Program-made: the position numbers and the translations under genes
Shown: positions 31,601 through 38,423 of the stretch, in pieces
Layout of the letters: every line of letters begins with the position of its first letter
Position numbering within the stretch: position 1 is the stretch's first letter
NCBI GenBank assembly: GCA_001939145.1
Contig: LSRX01000529.1
Location: 209,765 to 273,764 of the forward strand
DNA: 64,000 bases
Direction of reading: 5' to 3'
From: Symbiodinium microadriaticum
Taxonomy: Eukaryota; Sar; Dinophyceae; Suessiales; Symbiodiniaceae
The notes under the pieces: model-generated
What the model was told of the DNA's origin: nothing
What the model saw: the letters and a program-made list of their open reading frames with translations, nothing else
The model's database searches: none

Positions 31601-32915
31601 TATGAAGGGGCTGCAGTGCCCCAGCCTTTTCTGAGGCGTTTGACGGGCCTCAGGCAGAGGCTGTCGAAGGGGTTCAGGAGGGCTGAGGCTCGGGTTCCGG
31701 GTGGTATCCATCTGAGGTTTCGGGCTTGCAAATCAGGGCGGCAACCTGAATGTTCTGGCAGCCGCCATTTCTGTACTACTGCTGTGCTGCTGTACTTATG
31801 TACCAGCGCAATATTCCATTTTTGCCTAGTTAGTGTACTACTGTACTACTACAGTACTGCACTCGTTTACCTATGTACTACTACGCGGGAGTCTGGGGAG
31901 CACTGGGTCTGCATTTGTTCAAAACTGAGTTTTTGGTGCACATACTGTGTAGCTAGGGCTTTAGGGGTTAAGGTTTGGGGTTTGAGGCTTTTGGGGGTTT
32001 CAGGGCTTGGGGCTGTGGGGTCTGGGGCAGGCGCAGCCGGAGGGGTAGGGTTTAGAGCAAGTCAAGGATAGGCGCTACAAATGTCTATTATAGTGTGTTA
32101 TAGTTTATTATAGTATGATATAGTGTAATATCGTATAATATAATATACTATAGTATACTATGGTATAGAATAATCATAGTATATTATCGTATCTTGTATT
32201 ATAGAGTGGCAGAAGAACTGTGTCCTTCCACAGGGCCCTTTCAGACACGTGATGGCCCCCGGCGCGTGTTGCATAGGGCTGTGGGTTTTTTTGGCCTTGG
32301 CATGTTGAGGGCGTAGGGCCTTCTGCGAAGGAACCCAAATGCAGGGACGGACTCGCCAAGTGGTTCCACACGGCTCCTCGAGCCTAAAGCGCTATGTACG
32401 CCCCTTACCCAGGTAACCAATACCCTTCAACACCCTAAACTCCTAAACCTTCATCACCTACACTCAGTACCTCGCAACCTGTCCTCAAGCTTTATAGTGG
32501 CAAAGGTCGGCTCTGAGTTTTAGGATTTAGCAGCCAGGAGCCTCAGGGTTCTTTGGGTGACTTTTGCTGCGCCTTTGGGAACGAAGGAAACCAAGATCAG
32601 TCCAAGCTATGCAACAGGCATACAAGGACTGCAGGGACTAACATGATAGCAGACCTTGCCTAAGATCTTGTATCGTTTTGGGAAAGTGTCCCTTTGCTCG
32701 AATGCTTCAGACAACAGCCTTGGACTGCATATGAGTTTTAAACCCTACCACCCTAAACCCTAATACCCTAAACCCTAAACCCTAAACCCTAAACCCTATA
32801 AACCCTATAAACCCTAAACATCTCCAGAAGTGAATGCGGGCACCCCGCCTCGCGGTCTTGAAGAGGCTCTGAAGGCTGGGCGCGGCATCGAAGAGGGCCG
32901 CATAGATGGCTTCAC
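5461..32915 (-). CDS. Copy B: split gene for globin-like/ankyrin-like/ion-channel protein (3' end not found)
   Basis: Forty minus-strand exons encode, in order, a first globin-like domain ([17 protein letters not shown]-type helix, [11 protein letters not shown]), a linker ([11 protein letters not shown]), a second globin-like domain ([19 protein letters not shown] to [13 protein letters not shown]), a third ([20 protein letters not shown], then [13 protein letters not shown]), an ankyrin-like stretch ([17 protein letters not shown]), and a 6-TM channel-like region. No internal stop is seen in an assigned exon. Copy A lies upstream on the same strand and is collinear. The last recognised exon ([12 protein letters not shown]) is at 5461; the EPANA and RRFGGST exons of copy A were not found below it. 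Domain names are from recalled family similarity and visible motifs, not from a search. Confidence 0.85.
5538..5615. repeat. TTTAGGG telomere-type tract above copy B exon 40
   Basis: Repeated GGGTTTAGGGGTTTAGGGC units. With 5343-5430 it makes an inverted pair around the exon. Confidence 0.92.
6229..6265 (-). CDS. Copy B exon 39
   Basis: Encodes [11 protein letters not shown] after a split arginine, giving GYAR-LNR as in copy A. Acceptor TTCAG|GC; the donor CA|GTGTAAG is probable. Confidence 0.72.
6573..6603 (-). CDS. Copy B exon 38
   Basis: Encodes [10 protein letters not shown], matching A's ASIYIDMQGYA. Acceptor CACAG|GCG, donor GCAC|GTCC, 31 nt (37+31 = 68 as in A). Confidence 0.86.
6604..6766 (-). 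other. Copy B-specific intron
   Basis: A 163-bp GA-AG intron between NQAYQ and AVYEDM; copy A is continuous. Confidence 0.8.
6767..6803 (-). CDS. Copy B exon 37: end of S6
   Basis: Encodes [12 protein letters not shown], the signature that closes S6 in this family. Acceptor CCAAG|G, donor CAG|GACC (GA type), 37 nt. Copy A carries this and the next segment as one 68-nt exon. Confidence 0.88.
7097..7161 (-). CDS. Copy B exon 36: S6-like helix
   Basis: Encodes [20 protein letters not shown] then M. Acceptor CTGCAG|GAA, donor ATGAA|GCTG (GC type), joining to [11 protein letters not shown]. Confidence 0.88.
7281..7357 (-). CDS. Copy B exon 35: pore-loop-like segment
   Basis: Encodes [20 protein letters not shown] then YVAIK, corresponding to the family's pore region (FAGI...L...GMF). 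Acceptor TGCAG|GC, donor AAG|GACT (GA type), 77 nt as in copy A. The selectivity is not predictable from this alone. Confidence 0.86.
7859..7935 (-). CDS. Copy B exon 34: S5-like helix and start of pore region
   Basis: Encodes [20 protein letters not shown] then LDDFA. Acceptor CTAAG|G, donor GCAG|GCCA, 77 nt as in copy A. CCCTAAA abuts the low side. Confidence 0.88.
8000..8690. repeat. Degenerate triplet-rich intron sequence
   Basis: AT-rich DNA made of scattered ACT, ATT, GCT and GTT triplets, without stable unit order, within the intron between copy B exons 33 and 34. No gene seen. Confidence 0.7.
8915..9037 (-). CDS. Copy B exon 33: S4/S5-like helices
   Basis: Encodes [20 protein letters not shown] then [20 protein letters not shown]. 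It matches A's [23 protein letters not shown]. Acceptor TGCAG|GT. The end is uncertain, because no GT/GC/GA donor here gives the phase needed by exon 34. Confidence 0.85.
9038..9098 (-). other. Copy B-specific minimal intron (61 bp)
   Basis: A GC-AG interval of 61 bp. Removing it restores the frame [13 protein letters not shown]; copy A has no interruption at this place. Confidence 0.7.
9099..9166 (-). CDS. Copy B exon 32
   Basis: Encodes [20 protein letters not shown] then FS. Acceptor CTGAG|G, donor TCAG|GCAC. It joins exon 33 across a 61-nt intron that copy A lacks. Confidence 0.8.
9354..9410 (-). CDS. Copy B exon 31
   Basis: Encodes [18 protein letters not shown], matching A's [18 protein letters not shown]. 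Acceptor CTCAG|G; the donor TTCGA|GCTT is the one that fits exon 32. Confidence 0.82.
10283..10325 (-). CDS. Copy B exon 30: S4-like region
   Basis: Encodes [13 protein letters not shown], matching the family's WQExASLVL segment. Acceptor GCCCAG|GT, donor TGCC|GTCT, joining in phase to exon 31. It lies between CCCTAAA (10203-10270) and TTTAGGG (10385-10400). Confidence 0.68.
11703..12048. repeat. 346-bp inverted repeat (palindrome)
   Basis: CCCCAAACCATTAGCC at the left is the reverse complement of the right end at 12048, and the arms match inward through GCAT, GGAT, GTAT and GTGT runs to a centre near 11875. A single N lies at 11702. Confidence 0.95.
12739..12870. repeat. GATA-type microsatellite
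   Basis: Imperfect GATA/GACA tetranucleotides. Confidence 0.9.
13274..13342 (-). CDS. Copy B exon 29: S3-like helix
   Basis: Encodes [20 protein letters not shown] then QLW. It matches A's ENLVVFICRCFIYLGSM. Acceptor CAACAG|GAC. The donor TGG|GTTG is a guess. The serine-rich segment that precedes it in A was not located in B. Confidence 0.8.
14454..14494 (-). CDS. Copy B exon 28: S2-like helix
   Basis: Encodes [13 protein letters not shown]. Acceptor TGTCAG|G, donor CCA|GCCT, 41 nt as in copy A. Confidence 0.82.
14751..14806 (-). CDS. Copy B exon 27: S1-like helix
   Basis: Encodes [18 protein letters not shown]. It is hydrophobic with W and R, like a first channel helix. Acceptor CCAAG|GTG, donor ATGGG|GTGG, 56 nt as in copy A. 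Confidence 0.88.
15125..15305. repeat. TA and CATA microsatellites
   Basis: Alternating TA runs and CATA repeats in the intron between copy B exons 26 and 27 (downstream of exon 26). Confidence 0.92.
15643..15699 (-). CDS. Copy B exon 26: segment before S1
   Basis: Encodes [19 protein letters not shown]. Acceptor CGCCAG|GCG, donor GTG|GCGA, 57 nt as in copy A. Confidence 0.85.
15977..16013 (-). CDS. Copy B exon 25
   Basis: Encodes [12 protein letters not shown]. Acceptor CTGAG|G, donor CAG|GCTC, 37 nt as in copy A. Confidence 0.82.
16314..16341 (-). CDS. Copy B exon 24 (28-nt exon)
   Basis: Encodes QRRVNYYI with split flanking codons. Acceptor GACAG|GT, donor TTCA|GCAG, 28 nt as in copy A. 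Both neighbours join in phase. Confidence 0.8.
16985..17215. repeat. GGTA tetranucleotide array
   Basis: GGTA repeats with a short palindromic switch GGTACCTACC near 17130. A related GGTA/GATA array follows at 17400-17580. Confidence 0.95.
17400..17580. repeat. GGTA/GATA microsatellite
   Basis: Mixed GGTA, GATA and GACA units in the intron after copy B exon 23. Confidence 0.92.
17665..17736 (-). CDS. Copy B exon 23
   Basis: Encodes [20 protein letters not shown] then STG. Acceptor ACCAG|GT, donor GGAG|GCCT, 72 nt as in copy A. Confidence 0.88.
17944..18046 (-). CDS. Copy B exon 22: ankyrin-like region
   Basis: Encodes [20 protein letters not shown] then [14 protein letters not shown]. 103 nt; copy A splits the same 103 nt into 55+48. 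Donor TTAT|GTGC. CCCTAAA lies low and TTTAGGG high. Confidence 0.9.
18246..18285 (-). CDS. Copy B exon 21: ankyrin-like repeat, second part
   Basis: Encodes [13 protein letters not shown]. Together with exon 20 it reads like an ankyrin repeat (G-T-x-x-x-S-P-L-x-x-A/S-I-x-x-G-x-L). Acceptor CCGAG|G, donor AAG|GCGG, 40 nt. Confidence 0.88.
18286..18436 (-). other. Copy B-specific intron
   Basis: A 151-bp GT-AG intron splits the ankyrin-like repeat between SPL and YW; copy A reads straight through. Confidence 0.82.
18437..18462 (-). CDS. Copy B exon 20: ankyrin-like repeat, first part
   Basis: Encodes VGTQSISP plus CT of a leucine codon. Acceptor TGCGAG|GTC, donor CCGCT|GTCC. Copy A has this and exon 21 as one 66-nt exon. 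Confidence 0.88.
18887..18952 (-). CDS. Copy B exon 19
   Basis: Encodes [20 protein letters not shown] then IT. Acceptor GTGCAG|T departs from the AG|G rule; donor ACC|GCTC. 66 nt as in copy A. Confidence 0.85.
19738..19990. repeat. 69-70 bp tandem array built of CCCTAAA units
   Basis: GAGCCCTGA recurs at 19802, 19871 and 19941. Each period contains several CCCTAAA motifs plus CCCCTAGGCC. It abuts copy B exon 18 on its low side. Confidence 0.92.
19994..20037 (-). CDS. Copy B exon 18
   Basis: Encodes [14 protein letters not shown]. Acceptor TGAAG|GC, donor AAG|GCGG, 44 nt as in copy A. A 69-bp CCCTAAA-rich tandem array lies directly on the low side and TTTAGGG on the high side. Confidence 0.88.
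20087..20180. repeat. TTTAGGG telomere-type tract
   Basis: GGGTTTAGGGGTTTAGGG-like repeats on the high side of copy B exon 18, in inverted orientation to 19738-19990. Confidence 0.92.
20460..20700. repeat. CCCTAAA-rich degenerate tract
   Basis: CCCTAAA, CCCTAAG and related units on the low side of copy B exon 17, ending in C and A homopolymers. Confidence 0.85.
20735..20810 (-). CDS. Copy B exon 17: last helix of globin-like domain 3
   Basis: Encodes [20 protein letters not shown] then RTILE. Acceptor CCGAG|GAC, donor GAAG|GTGC, 76 nt as in copy A. CCCTAAA tracts lie low and TTTAGGG tracts high. Confidence 0.9.
20828..20906. repeat. TTTAGGG telomere-type tract
   Basis: Directly on the high side of copy B exon 17, inverted relative to 20460-20700. 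Confidence 0.92.
21517..21599 (-). CDS. Copy B exon 16: proximal-histidine segment of globin-like domain 3
   Basis: Encodes [20 protein letters not shown] then VVRLLTT. The R-H-V-G-Y-A-I-P motif resembles the proximal (F8) histidine region of globins, so heme binding is plausible but unproven. Acceptor CCAAG|GC, donor ACA|GACC (GA type), 83 nt as in copy A. Confidence 0.9.
22076..22149 (-). CDS. Copy B exon 15: globin-like domain 3
   Basis: Encodes [20 protein letters not shown] then ALGL. Acceptor CTAG|G, donor TTAC|GTGT. Its 74 nt equal the sum of copy A exons 2 and 3 (38+36), so an intron splits this exon in copy A only. Confidence 0.9.
22785..22918. repeat. Three copies of exon-donor sequence interleaved with CCCTAAA
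   Basis: The motif CGAGGCGCTTGTC (exon-intron boundary of copy B exon 14 on the plus strand) occurs three times, at about 22786, 22831 and 22892, separated by CCCTAAA tracts. Only the highest one joins the open exon. Confidence 0.92.
22901..22975 (-). CDS. Copy B exon 14: globin-like domain 3
   Basis: Encodes [20 protein letters not shown] then FIAD plus AA of a lysine codon. Acceptor TTGCAG|G, donor GACAA|GCGCC; the copy A counterpart at 63131 has GACAA|GTGTC at the same place. Telomere-type tracts flank both sides. The donor-side sequence is repeated twice more nearby (see findings). Confidence 0.9.
23003..23095. repeat. TTTAGGG telomere-type tract
   Basis: High side of copy B exon 14; inverted relative to the CCCTAAA units at 22800-22880. 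Confidence 0.92.
23890..24008. repeat. GATGAT triplet array
   Basis: GATGATGAT/CATCATCAT region directly below copy B exon 13. Similar arrays recur in many introns. Confidence 0.9.
24042..24121 (-). CDS. Copy B exon 13: start of globin-like domain 3
   Basis: Encodes [20 protein letters not shown] and then LRREVY plus two bases of a lysine codon. Acceptor TAACAG|GTT. The only in-phase donor is TACAA|GAGGC, a GA-type site, which joins to [10 protein letters not shown]. Confidence 0.85.
24789..24813 (-). CDS. Copy B exon 12 (25-nt microexon)
   Basis: Encodes RSHMGKPQ and bridges exons 11 and 13 in phase ([20 protein letters not shown]). Acceptor CTGAG|G, donor CAG|GCCT. CCCTAAA abuts the low side. 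Confidence 0.75.
25581..25645 (-). CDS. Copy B exon 11: end of globin-like domain 2
   Basis: Encodes [20 protein letters not shown] then L. The tryptophan-rich AWNWLWENV helix resembles the last helix of globins. Acceptor TTGCAG|GAC, donor CTGAC|GCCT (GC type), 65 nt. Confidence 0.85.
25881..25926 (-). CDS. Copy B exon 10: globin-like domain 2 helix
   Basis: Encodes [15 protein letters not shown]. Acceptor GACAG|G, donor AAG|GAGC (GA type), 46 nt. Confidence 0.85.
26723..26741 (-). CDS. Copy B exon 9 (19-nt microexon)
   Basis: Encodes HIGLP with split glycine and glutamate codons, restoring the family reading SKH-x-G-x-I-x-L-x-E-F. Acceptor GGCAG|GTCAC, donor CCAGA|GTTGG. I found it by looking between a CCCTAAA tract (26600-26670) and a TTTAGGG tract (26780-26815); both phases then fitted. 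Confidence 0.75.
26845..26985. repeat. TA/TATG microsatellite
   Basis: TATATA and TATG repeats in the intron upstream of copy B exon 9. Confidence 0.9.
27001..27026. mobile_element. Partial terminal-repeat fragment of the CTTGGAGG MITE family
   Basis: CCCCACCTGTAACTACCCAT here matches the right end of the element at 45445-45558. The other half is not seen, so it is a remnant. Confidence 0.5.
27371..27487 (-). CDS. Copy B exon 8: core of globin-like domain 2
   Basis: Encodes [20 protein letters not shown] and then [18 protein letters not shown]. At 117 nt it is one of the longest exons. Acceptor GCAAG|GC, donor CCCG|GCGA (GC type). No copy A counterpart falls in the window. Confidence 0.85.
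27662..27710 (-). CDS. Copy B exon 7: start of globin-like domain 2
   Basis: Encodes [16 protein letters not shown]. Acceptor GCGAAG|GTC, donor ATGG|GATT (GA type). The glycine codon is completed in phase by exon 8. Confidence 0.8.
27766..27850. mobile_element. MITE-like element related to 40950-41033
   Basis: Starts GGCCTTAGTCATTGGAATAG and ends TTCAGGCTTCTAT. The same end occurs at 41033, and the start matches the GGGGCCT family. Confidence 0.55.
27976..28049 (-). CDS. Copy B exon 6: interdomain linker
   Basis: Encodes [20 protein letters not shown] followed by SNMK, a polar linker between globin-like domains 1 and 2. Acceptor TGCGAG|GC, donor AAG|GCCG. CCCTAAG lies on the low side (27940) and TTTAGGG on the high side (28120). 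Confidence 0.65.
28050..29471. other. Intron of copy B between globin-like domain 1 and the linker
   Basis: Holds a GATGAT/GGTGGT array (28662-28745), degenerate triplets to 28970 and one MITE-like element (28145-28232). The continuation of globin-like domain 1 after YIYIR is expected here but not found. Confidence 0.5.
28145..28232. mobile_element. MITE-like element, GGGGCCT family
   Basis: Ends AGAGGCCATAGTAAGTAGAA and ...TTATTTCGGCCCCT are imperfect inverted repeats. The interior CAAAATAGTATTGG is shared with the copy at 54711. Confidence 0.6.
29472..29511 (-). CDS. Copy B exon 5: end of globin-like domain 1
   Basis: Encodes [13 protein letters not shown] plus the first base of an arginine codon. 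Acceptor CCGAG|GTC, donor ATCC|GCCATG (GC type), 40 nt. The exon continuing after YIYIR was not found. Confidence 0.8.
30437..30496 (-). CDS. Copy B exon 4: globin-like domain 1, late helix
   Basis: Encodes [20 protein letters not shown] (20 codons). Acceptor CCGAG|GAA; donor ATG|GACG would be of GA type. It matches the family's VPRVVIFRDAI helix. Confidence 0.78.
30788..30840 (-). CDS. Copy B exon 3: globin-like helix
   Basis: Encodes [17 protein letters not shown]. Acceptor CTCAG|GA is phase-compatible with exon 2. The donor CAG|GC is my best guess. The next expected family segment (LGFxHLDL-like) was not located, so a small exon between 30788 and 30496 is missing. Confidence 0.7.
31268..31296 (-). 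CDS. Copy B exon 2 (29-nt microexon)
   Basis: Encodes SVMALRFMN, joining in phase to exon 1 ([13 protein letters not shown]) and to exon 3 (N-G|I-N-A-I). Acceptor TGCAG|G, donor AATG|GC. Confidence 0.8.
32085..32212. repeat. TATAGTAT-rich AT region
   Basis: Degenerate TATAGTA/TTATAGT repeats, similar in style to 59838-59955. Intron between copy B exons 1 and 2. Confidence 0.8.
32745..32820. repeat. CCCTAAA telomere-type tract
   Basis: Near-perfect run on the low side of copy B exon 1. Confidence 0.95.
32849..32915 (-). CDS. Copy B exon 1: first globin-like domain, helix start
   Basis: Encodes [20 protein letters not shown]. The FxxAPxLQxLFKT pattern resembles the early helices of globins. 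Acceptor GGCAG|GT, donor AG|GCGG (GC type), 67 nt. The split arginine codon is completed by the next exon at 31296. A dense CCCTAAA block lies on its low side (32745-32820). Confidence 0.8.
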
Positions 32916-33423
32916 CTGCCACCATGGCTTGAAGATGTGCCATGGGAAGGCCGACGACGACGTCAAGGATGAGGAGGAGGGATCGTGAGGGATGTGGTGA
33001 CGACTACATCACTGTTATACCACTGTCATCGTCATCACCAGCAGCATCATCATTAATGGCTCTGACCAGCACTAACTGAGAATGGAGAAGAGTCCAAGAC
33101 TGGCATCACGTGTTTGTTCGGGCATCTAGCTGCGAACGCGGTTACTACATCCCAAGTGTCGTGCAAAGGCTTGCGCTTTGCCGACCATATCATCCACTGT
33201 CTCTTCAGACTGTCGCTGTTGTTGTCTCTTCTTCCTGCACCTGCCAGCCATGTCATCTATAGTGCTACCACCACCGCCACCGCCTCCACCACACTACTCC
33301 TGCTGTAACTGCTGCTACTGCTTCTAGATCTGTCATTGACATTCCTCGGGAACTTGCGATCTTAGAATGATAATAATACTAAACAATAGTAACTATACTA
33401 TATGCATAAACATACAAAAACAT

Positions 33424-33581
33424 ATATATATATATATACATATAAATATATATATATATACATATATATATATACACATGCACAGAGAGAGAGAGAGAGT
33501 CCNTATATATATATATACATATAAATATATATATATATACATATATATATATACACATGCACAGAGAGAGAGAGAGAGTCC
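33424..33581. repeat. 78-bp sequence duplicated either side of a single N
   Basis: TA-rich DNA ending in a GA run and GTCC occurs identically before and after the N at 33503. Probably an unmerged contig overlap. Confidence 0.9.
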
Positions 33582-35374
33582 ATGATAGAAGCAGCTTAGG
33601 TTTGACTCGCCTGCTGCTTCTCGAGAGCTGGCCATGCCGATGAATGTTTGCCAAGCCTGTCAAGCGTTAACGAAGAGAGCGTCGGAGACTTGCGGCGTGA
33701 GGTTTAGCTTCAGGGCCTCTTCTGGCGGGTATGCTCGCAAGTTTTTTGCGAAAATTTGGTAGGTTTCAGAATCCAGGATATAATCCGGTGGTTGTGGCTC
33801 ACCCGCGTTCCATGCGTGCCGGAAAGGCCCAGCTGCCACTGCGGAGCAAGAAGATCATGATGTGGGCTTGTAGAAATAGGCGGCACTGGCGCCCAGGGGT
33901 GGTTAGTCGATATGTATACTATAATATAACATACTATTATGCTATAGTTCAGAACAGTTTTTTGAAATAGAATATACTCCTTACTCCGGAAACGAAATAA
34001 CCATCATGAAATCAAACCGAAGCAAGTCTTGCATTGTTAACTCAAGCATCTTTCGGGATGGGTACTGCAAGACATCTCAGCAAACCACAGGACGAGCTCC
34101 CAAACCTTACCACGACTCATTACGAGGTTGAACCCCTTTCGGGTCCAGCTTCAGGGCTTGTGAGGGACTCTCAAGCGGGTCTCAGCTGAAGAGTGAAGGT
34201 TGCCAGACCTCTTGCGGATCGTTCCAAACTTTTGGGTCCTAGGATCGGCCTTCGTACCATCTACGATAGCCCCAAACCCCCCACTTACTGGCCCGGTGCC
34301 GGCCGTTTGGACTTCCGACGAGACATCCGGGGGCAGATGGAGCTCCTCGAAGACGTTCTCTTGCACGGTCTGGCATTGAGGAGGAGGATCTACCCTCATC
34401 GGAAAGAAGGGGAAAAAGGCAAGTCAGGATGGTGTGAAGTGATACATAGCATGTGGGGACGAAGACTTCGATTCATATCGTCGATGTGACAGAGGGCCTT
34501 GTTTAGAGCCTCAGAAACCTTCACTCGCATATCGGGCAGAGATATCTTGTGGCTTTCACATCTGCAGCTAGGAATGACAGCAGGGGCAGAACCATGTTCA
34601 TCATTGCCAGCCTCACATCATGGATATCTTCACCATCGTCATCATAATCGTCATCAGCCCCAGCAAGACACGATATAATCATAGTCATGGTCCTGATTAT
34701 GAGCATCTTTGTAAACATTCCCAGCATAGTCAATTAGCCCCACCGTTATCACTACTCCTGCCATGATACAAGCGGCCTCAGAGTCTTCTCTGCGGCACAG
34801 GCCCCCACCATCCTCACCCCACCCTCTTCGCCTGTCTTATGTCATACCTGCTCTCATCATCAACATCATGTTAACCATCCTTCTGTCACAAACCAGCAGG
34901 CAAAATGTCCGAGCCTGGTACTTGTCCACACCTTGGGCAGGGACTGATGCGAACCAAAAGAATGGAAGCCAATTAGCTGTAGGGTTTACCTGTACGATTC
35001 GGAGTTTCTGTGTACTTGCGGCTCCCACTCTGGACTTAAAGTCGACGTTTGTGTCAGTCTCTTCCACTTGCTGCTGTCATTACTACCACTATCCTGTCTG
35101 TGCTGACACTCGACCTGGTGGTGCTAGTCGAGTTGCGGCCACGCTGACATCATCGGTTCGTTGCTTCTGTTATTGCTGTCGCAGCTGCCGCTCCTGCTGA
35201 TGCTGTTGCTCTTTTCTGGCATGGTTGCCGTTGCTGTCGTCCGTGGCCTTGTCGCGACTATTGCCGGTAGTGCTATGGAACTATGTGCGTGTGTGTGCGT
35301 TGTGTTTTTAGTGTGGATGCTGATGTTGATAGTGGTGACGAAGATGATGGCAATGACGACGGCAATGACGATGA

Positions 35375-35560
35375 TGATGGTGATGATGATCGTCATCATC
35401 ATCATCATCATCATCATGACTATTGTGCGGCTGACTATGATGCTGATGATGCCGCTGCTGCAACTGATGGTGATGGTGATGGTGGTGATGGTGATGGTGG
35501 TGATGATAATCATGCTGATGATGCTGATGCTGATGACGATGGTGGTGGTTCATGATGGAA
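35375..35560. repeat. GATGAT/CATCAT triplet array
   Basis: Switches strand from GATGAT to CATCAT and back, so it could fold into a long hairpin. Confidence 0.88.
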
Positions 35561-35671
35561 TGGTGCTGGCGGCGCTAGCGCTGTTTTGCTGGTGGTGCTT
35601 GTGGTGCTGATGCTGCTGGCGCCGCTGGGGGTTGGTGCTCGGTGCTCGGGCCTCAGCAGTGCTGGCGTTGC

Positions 35672-35702
<31 letters not shown>

Positions 35703-36949
35703 ATTGCTGTTGTGGCTACCGTTGCAGCATGAGCAGCTTCAACCACAAGCTACGCGCAACAAAGCTTGAAGCGCGACATGAGGAATCCCGCACATGCAAC
35801 CCTCCCCGCAAGTTGGCCTGCACCGAGATCGACAACCTCGTCCTGCACGATACGCTGGACTCTGCGGACTGCTGGGAGGACTTTAGGATCATGCCTTGCG
35901 GTTCACAGCTGCAGGAGTTAGGGCCTTGGACAAGAACCCTAAAACTAAGCAAAACCTGAAAGCCTGAACCGCCTCAAACGCTAAAGAAGGAGCACGCCAA
36001 GAGGTAAGCTATGCAACAAATAAGACACTTACAGTAAAAGCCCGATCTTCTGCGAGGCCCTAGACTCTAAACCACAAGCCCTGCACTCTAAACCCAAATC
36101 CCACAACCTATCTAAACCCTGCACCAAGCCCTTACCCGCTTAAACCTGAATCCTAAACATTCCAATGCCTGCACTAAGCCCGATGAAGCCCTAAACGCAC
36201 TAAAGTACAACTCTTAACTTGCCCTAAGCCCTGAACACTAAACCCCAAAATGCGAAGCCTGAACCCGGAAAGCCCTTGTACCCCAGTAGCCCCCAAACCC
36301 CCAGGGACGGGCCTGAGTCGGAGGCTGCTGGATACCCTCTCCAGCAGTCTCCTCCGGGATTTCATTGTCCTGCTCTTCCTGGCAGTCCAGCCGCTTTGTT
36401 CTTGGAGTTTAGGGATCGCGCAGTTTTTCTGAGTTGGGCTCCAAAAGTGAGCAAATCTGAAACTGAAACCACCTACCATCGTTTTGCAGCGGTTCTGAAC
36501 AGGTGCGCTGAACAGTTAAATGTGCAGTGCCCCTTCCCCACCCCCCCCCATCAGATGCGCTGTCGACAGACAAACGCGTTGCGAGCGTTCTGCCATGTTC
36601 TGCCAGCATTGCAGTTAAAATGCAGAGGTAGTGATGCGAGGTGCAGGTGCCCAATTCGCACCAAACATACTGCAACCGCAACAGTTCCGGGTAACGGCAT
36701 CAAAGTGCACGAATATAGCTTGTGGTGGACAAGCATGACCAACAGCGACCATGAACGGAGGCTGCAGCCAGATACTTCTCTTCAGCTGATGCCTGAGGCC
36801 AATGGCTCACTCACAGTGTTTCTTTTGTCACAAACCATTACGAGCTAAGAATTTCCCGTAAGCCCTATATAACCCATCGTCCGCCCTCGCCCCGCAGCGC
36901 GAAGTTTTGACCTAAACCCTAAACCCTAAAAGCCTAAACCACAAGGATC

Positions 36950-37010
36950 TGTTGATGTCTTCCCCCTTCTCTCTGCCGCTCGGTGCCTCGCTGACGAGCT
37001 CGGTCGGGCC
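36950..37010 (-). CDS. Candidate exon, function unknown
   Basis: Open frame GPTELVSEAPSGREKGEDIN between acceptor ATGCAG|GG and a possible GA donor AACA|GATC. CCCTAAA lies just below. The polar composition would suit an N-terminal or linker segment of copy B. Confidence 0.35.
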
Positions 37011-38423
37011 CTGCATAACACCGCTTTAGGACTTGGGTTTCAGAGGTTAGGGCTTTGTGGGCGTAAAGGTTCGGATTTAGGCTGCGAGTGTTGGGGGTTG
37101 GGGGTGAAGGGCTTTGGGATTACGAACGAATGTTCTGCTGTGAACGAAGAGACCACTTGGTGACATGCATCGAAACACTATACTCAATGCACGCTCTGCA
37201 AGTCGAACCTACCCTGGCTGCCTGCATCTAAGATGAAAGGCCCTAAACCCTACCCTAAACCCTAAACCCCGCGAGCCTAAACCACAGCCCCTTTCTTCCG
37301 TCTTGGGAGCCCGATGCTTTCTACTCTGCGGTGCTTGAACGCCAAACAAGCCCATCACTGCAGAACCTGTGTGACCTTCAAGCATTCCATCCGTACTACG
37401 GCTATACTAGTTCTCTCTAGCGGCCACTCATCACGATCACAAGTGTAGTGGTGCCAATAATAGCTACGCCATGTCAAACTGAAACTTGAAAGTTGCAGCA
37501 TCGAGGCCAGGCAAACTCCTCCAGTTCTGCGACGGGCATCTTGGCTCTGAAAATGCCCGCGCCTCATGGTCGTCCGACATGCCGCCAGGCGGCTCTATCG
37601 AGCCCTGCGGGCCAGAACAAAGCTTCAAGGACTAGCATTCTCGGGCTTCTTAAAAAATCAGGGGCTCCTTTGTCGGGGATATTATAATCAGGATCCTGCA
37701 GTTTAGAGGTCTGTAGCTAATGGTTTGTAGGACCAAAAACAAACCTAAGCTCCATGAGAGCTGAGAACTGCAAGAAGCAGACGAGTCGTAATTCCAGTGG
37801 TGCATCTCTTGGTGGCTTCCTGGACCTATAGTATTGCCTTAGTAACCCACTCATGGTGTCCTGGGACAGTGCAACCATGAAGGAAGTAGTGGCGGAGCTC
37901 CAATGAAAAATCCGAATAACAACTATACCGTTGCTTTCACGAATCATTAGAAACACTCTTCATCGATGGCTCTTCGCCCATCCAGCCTCTGTTGCTTCCT
38001 CAAGCCTCTTGAAATCGGTACAACAGAGTGACGAGAAAAGAGCTAGTTGACGCAGGTCGAGGTTGGGGCTGGCGGCTTCTGACACACCGGCGGGCCTCGT
38101 GGAGTCGTGCTCCAGTCACCCGCAGAAGACTCACACTCTAGGGTTTGAGCCTCGTTCATCTACGAGCATCCGGCTGGCAAGAGGTGTGCACATTGGCTGC
38201 AGCTGCACATGACAACCAGCCTGGCTTGTAAACGAAGATGTCCGAACTCTAGGAAGAACTTAATATCTGGAATGTAAAGATTGCACAGTGGGAATAGAAC
38301 TATGAATGAAGTGCGTCTACGCGAACGCTGATTTAGGGCAACTCCCAGGTGAGGATCTGTGAAGCTGCCTTGCTGCGCCCCTCCCTGCAGCACCAACACA
38401 AAGCCAGACATCGACCTAAAATA

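Noticed and set aside
35161..35610. Hydrophobic frame that looks like membrane helices
   Set aside because: The Met/Ile/Val/Leu richness comes from the GATGAT/CATCAT triplet array, and it fits no exon of the channel family.
36276..36848. 190-codon plus-strand open frame
   Set aside because: No similarity recognised; overlaps CCCTAAA-derived sequence at its start.
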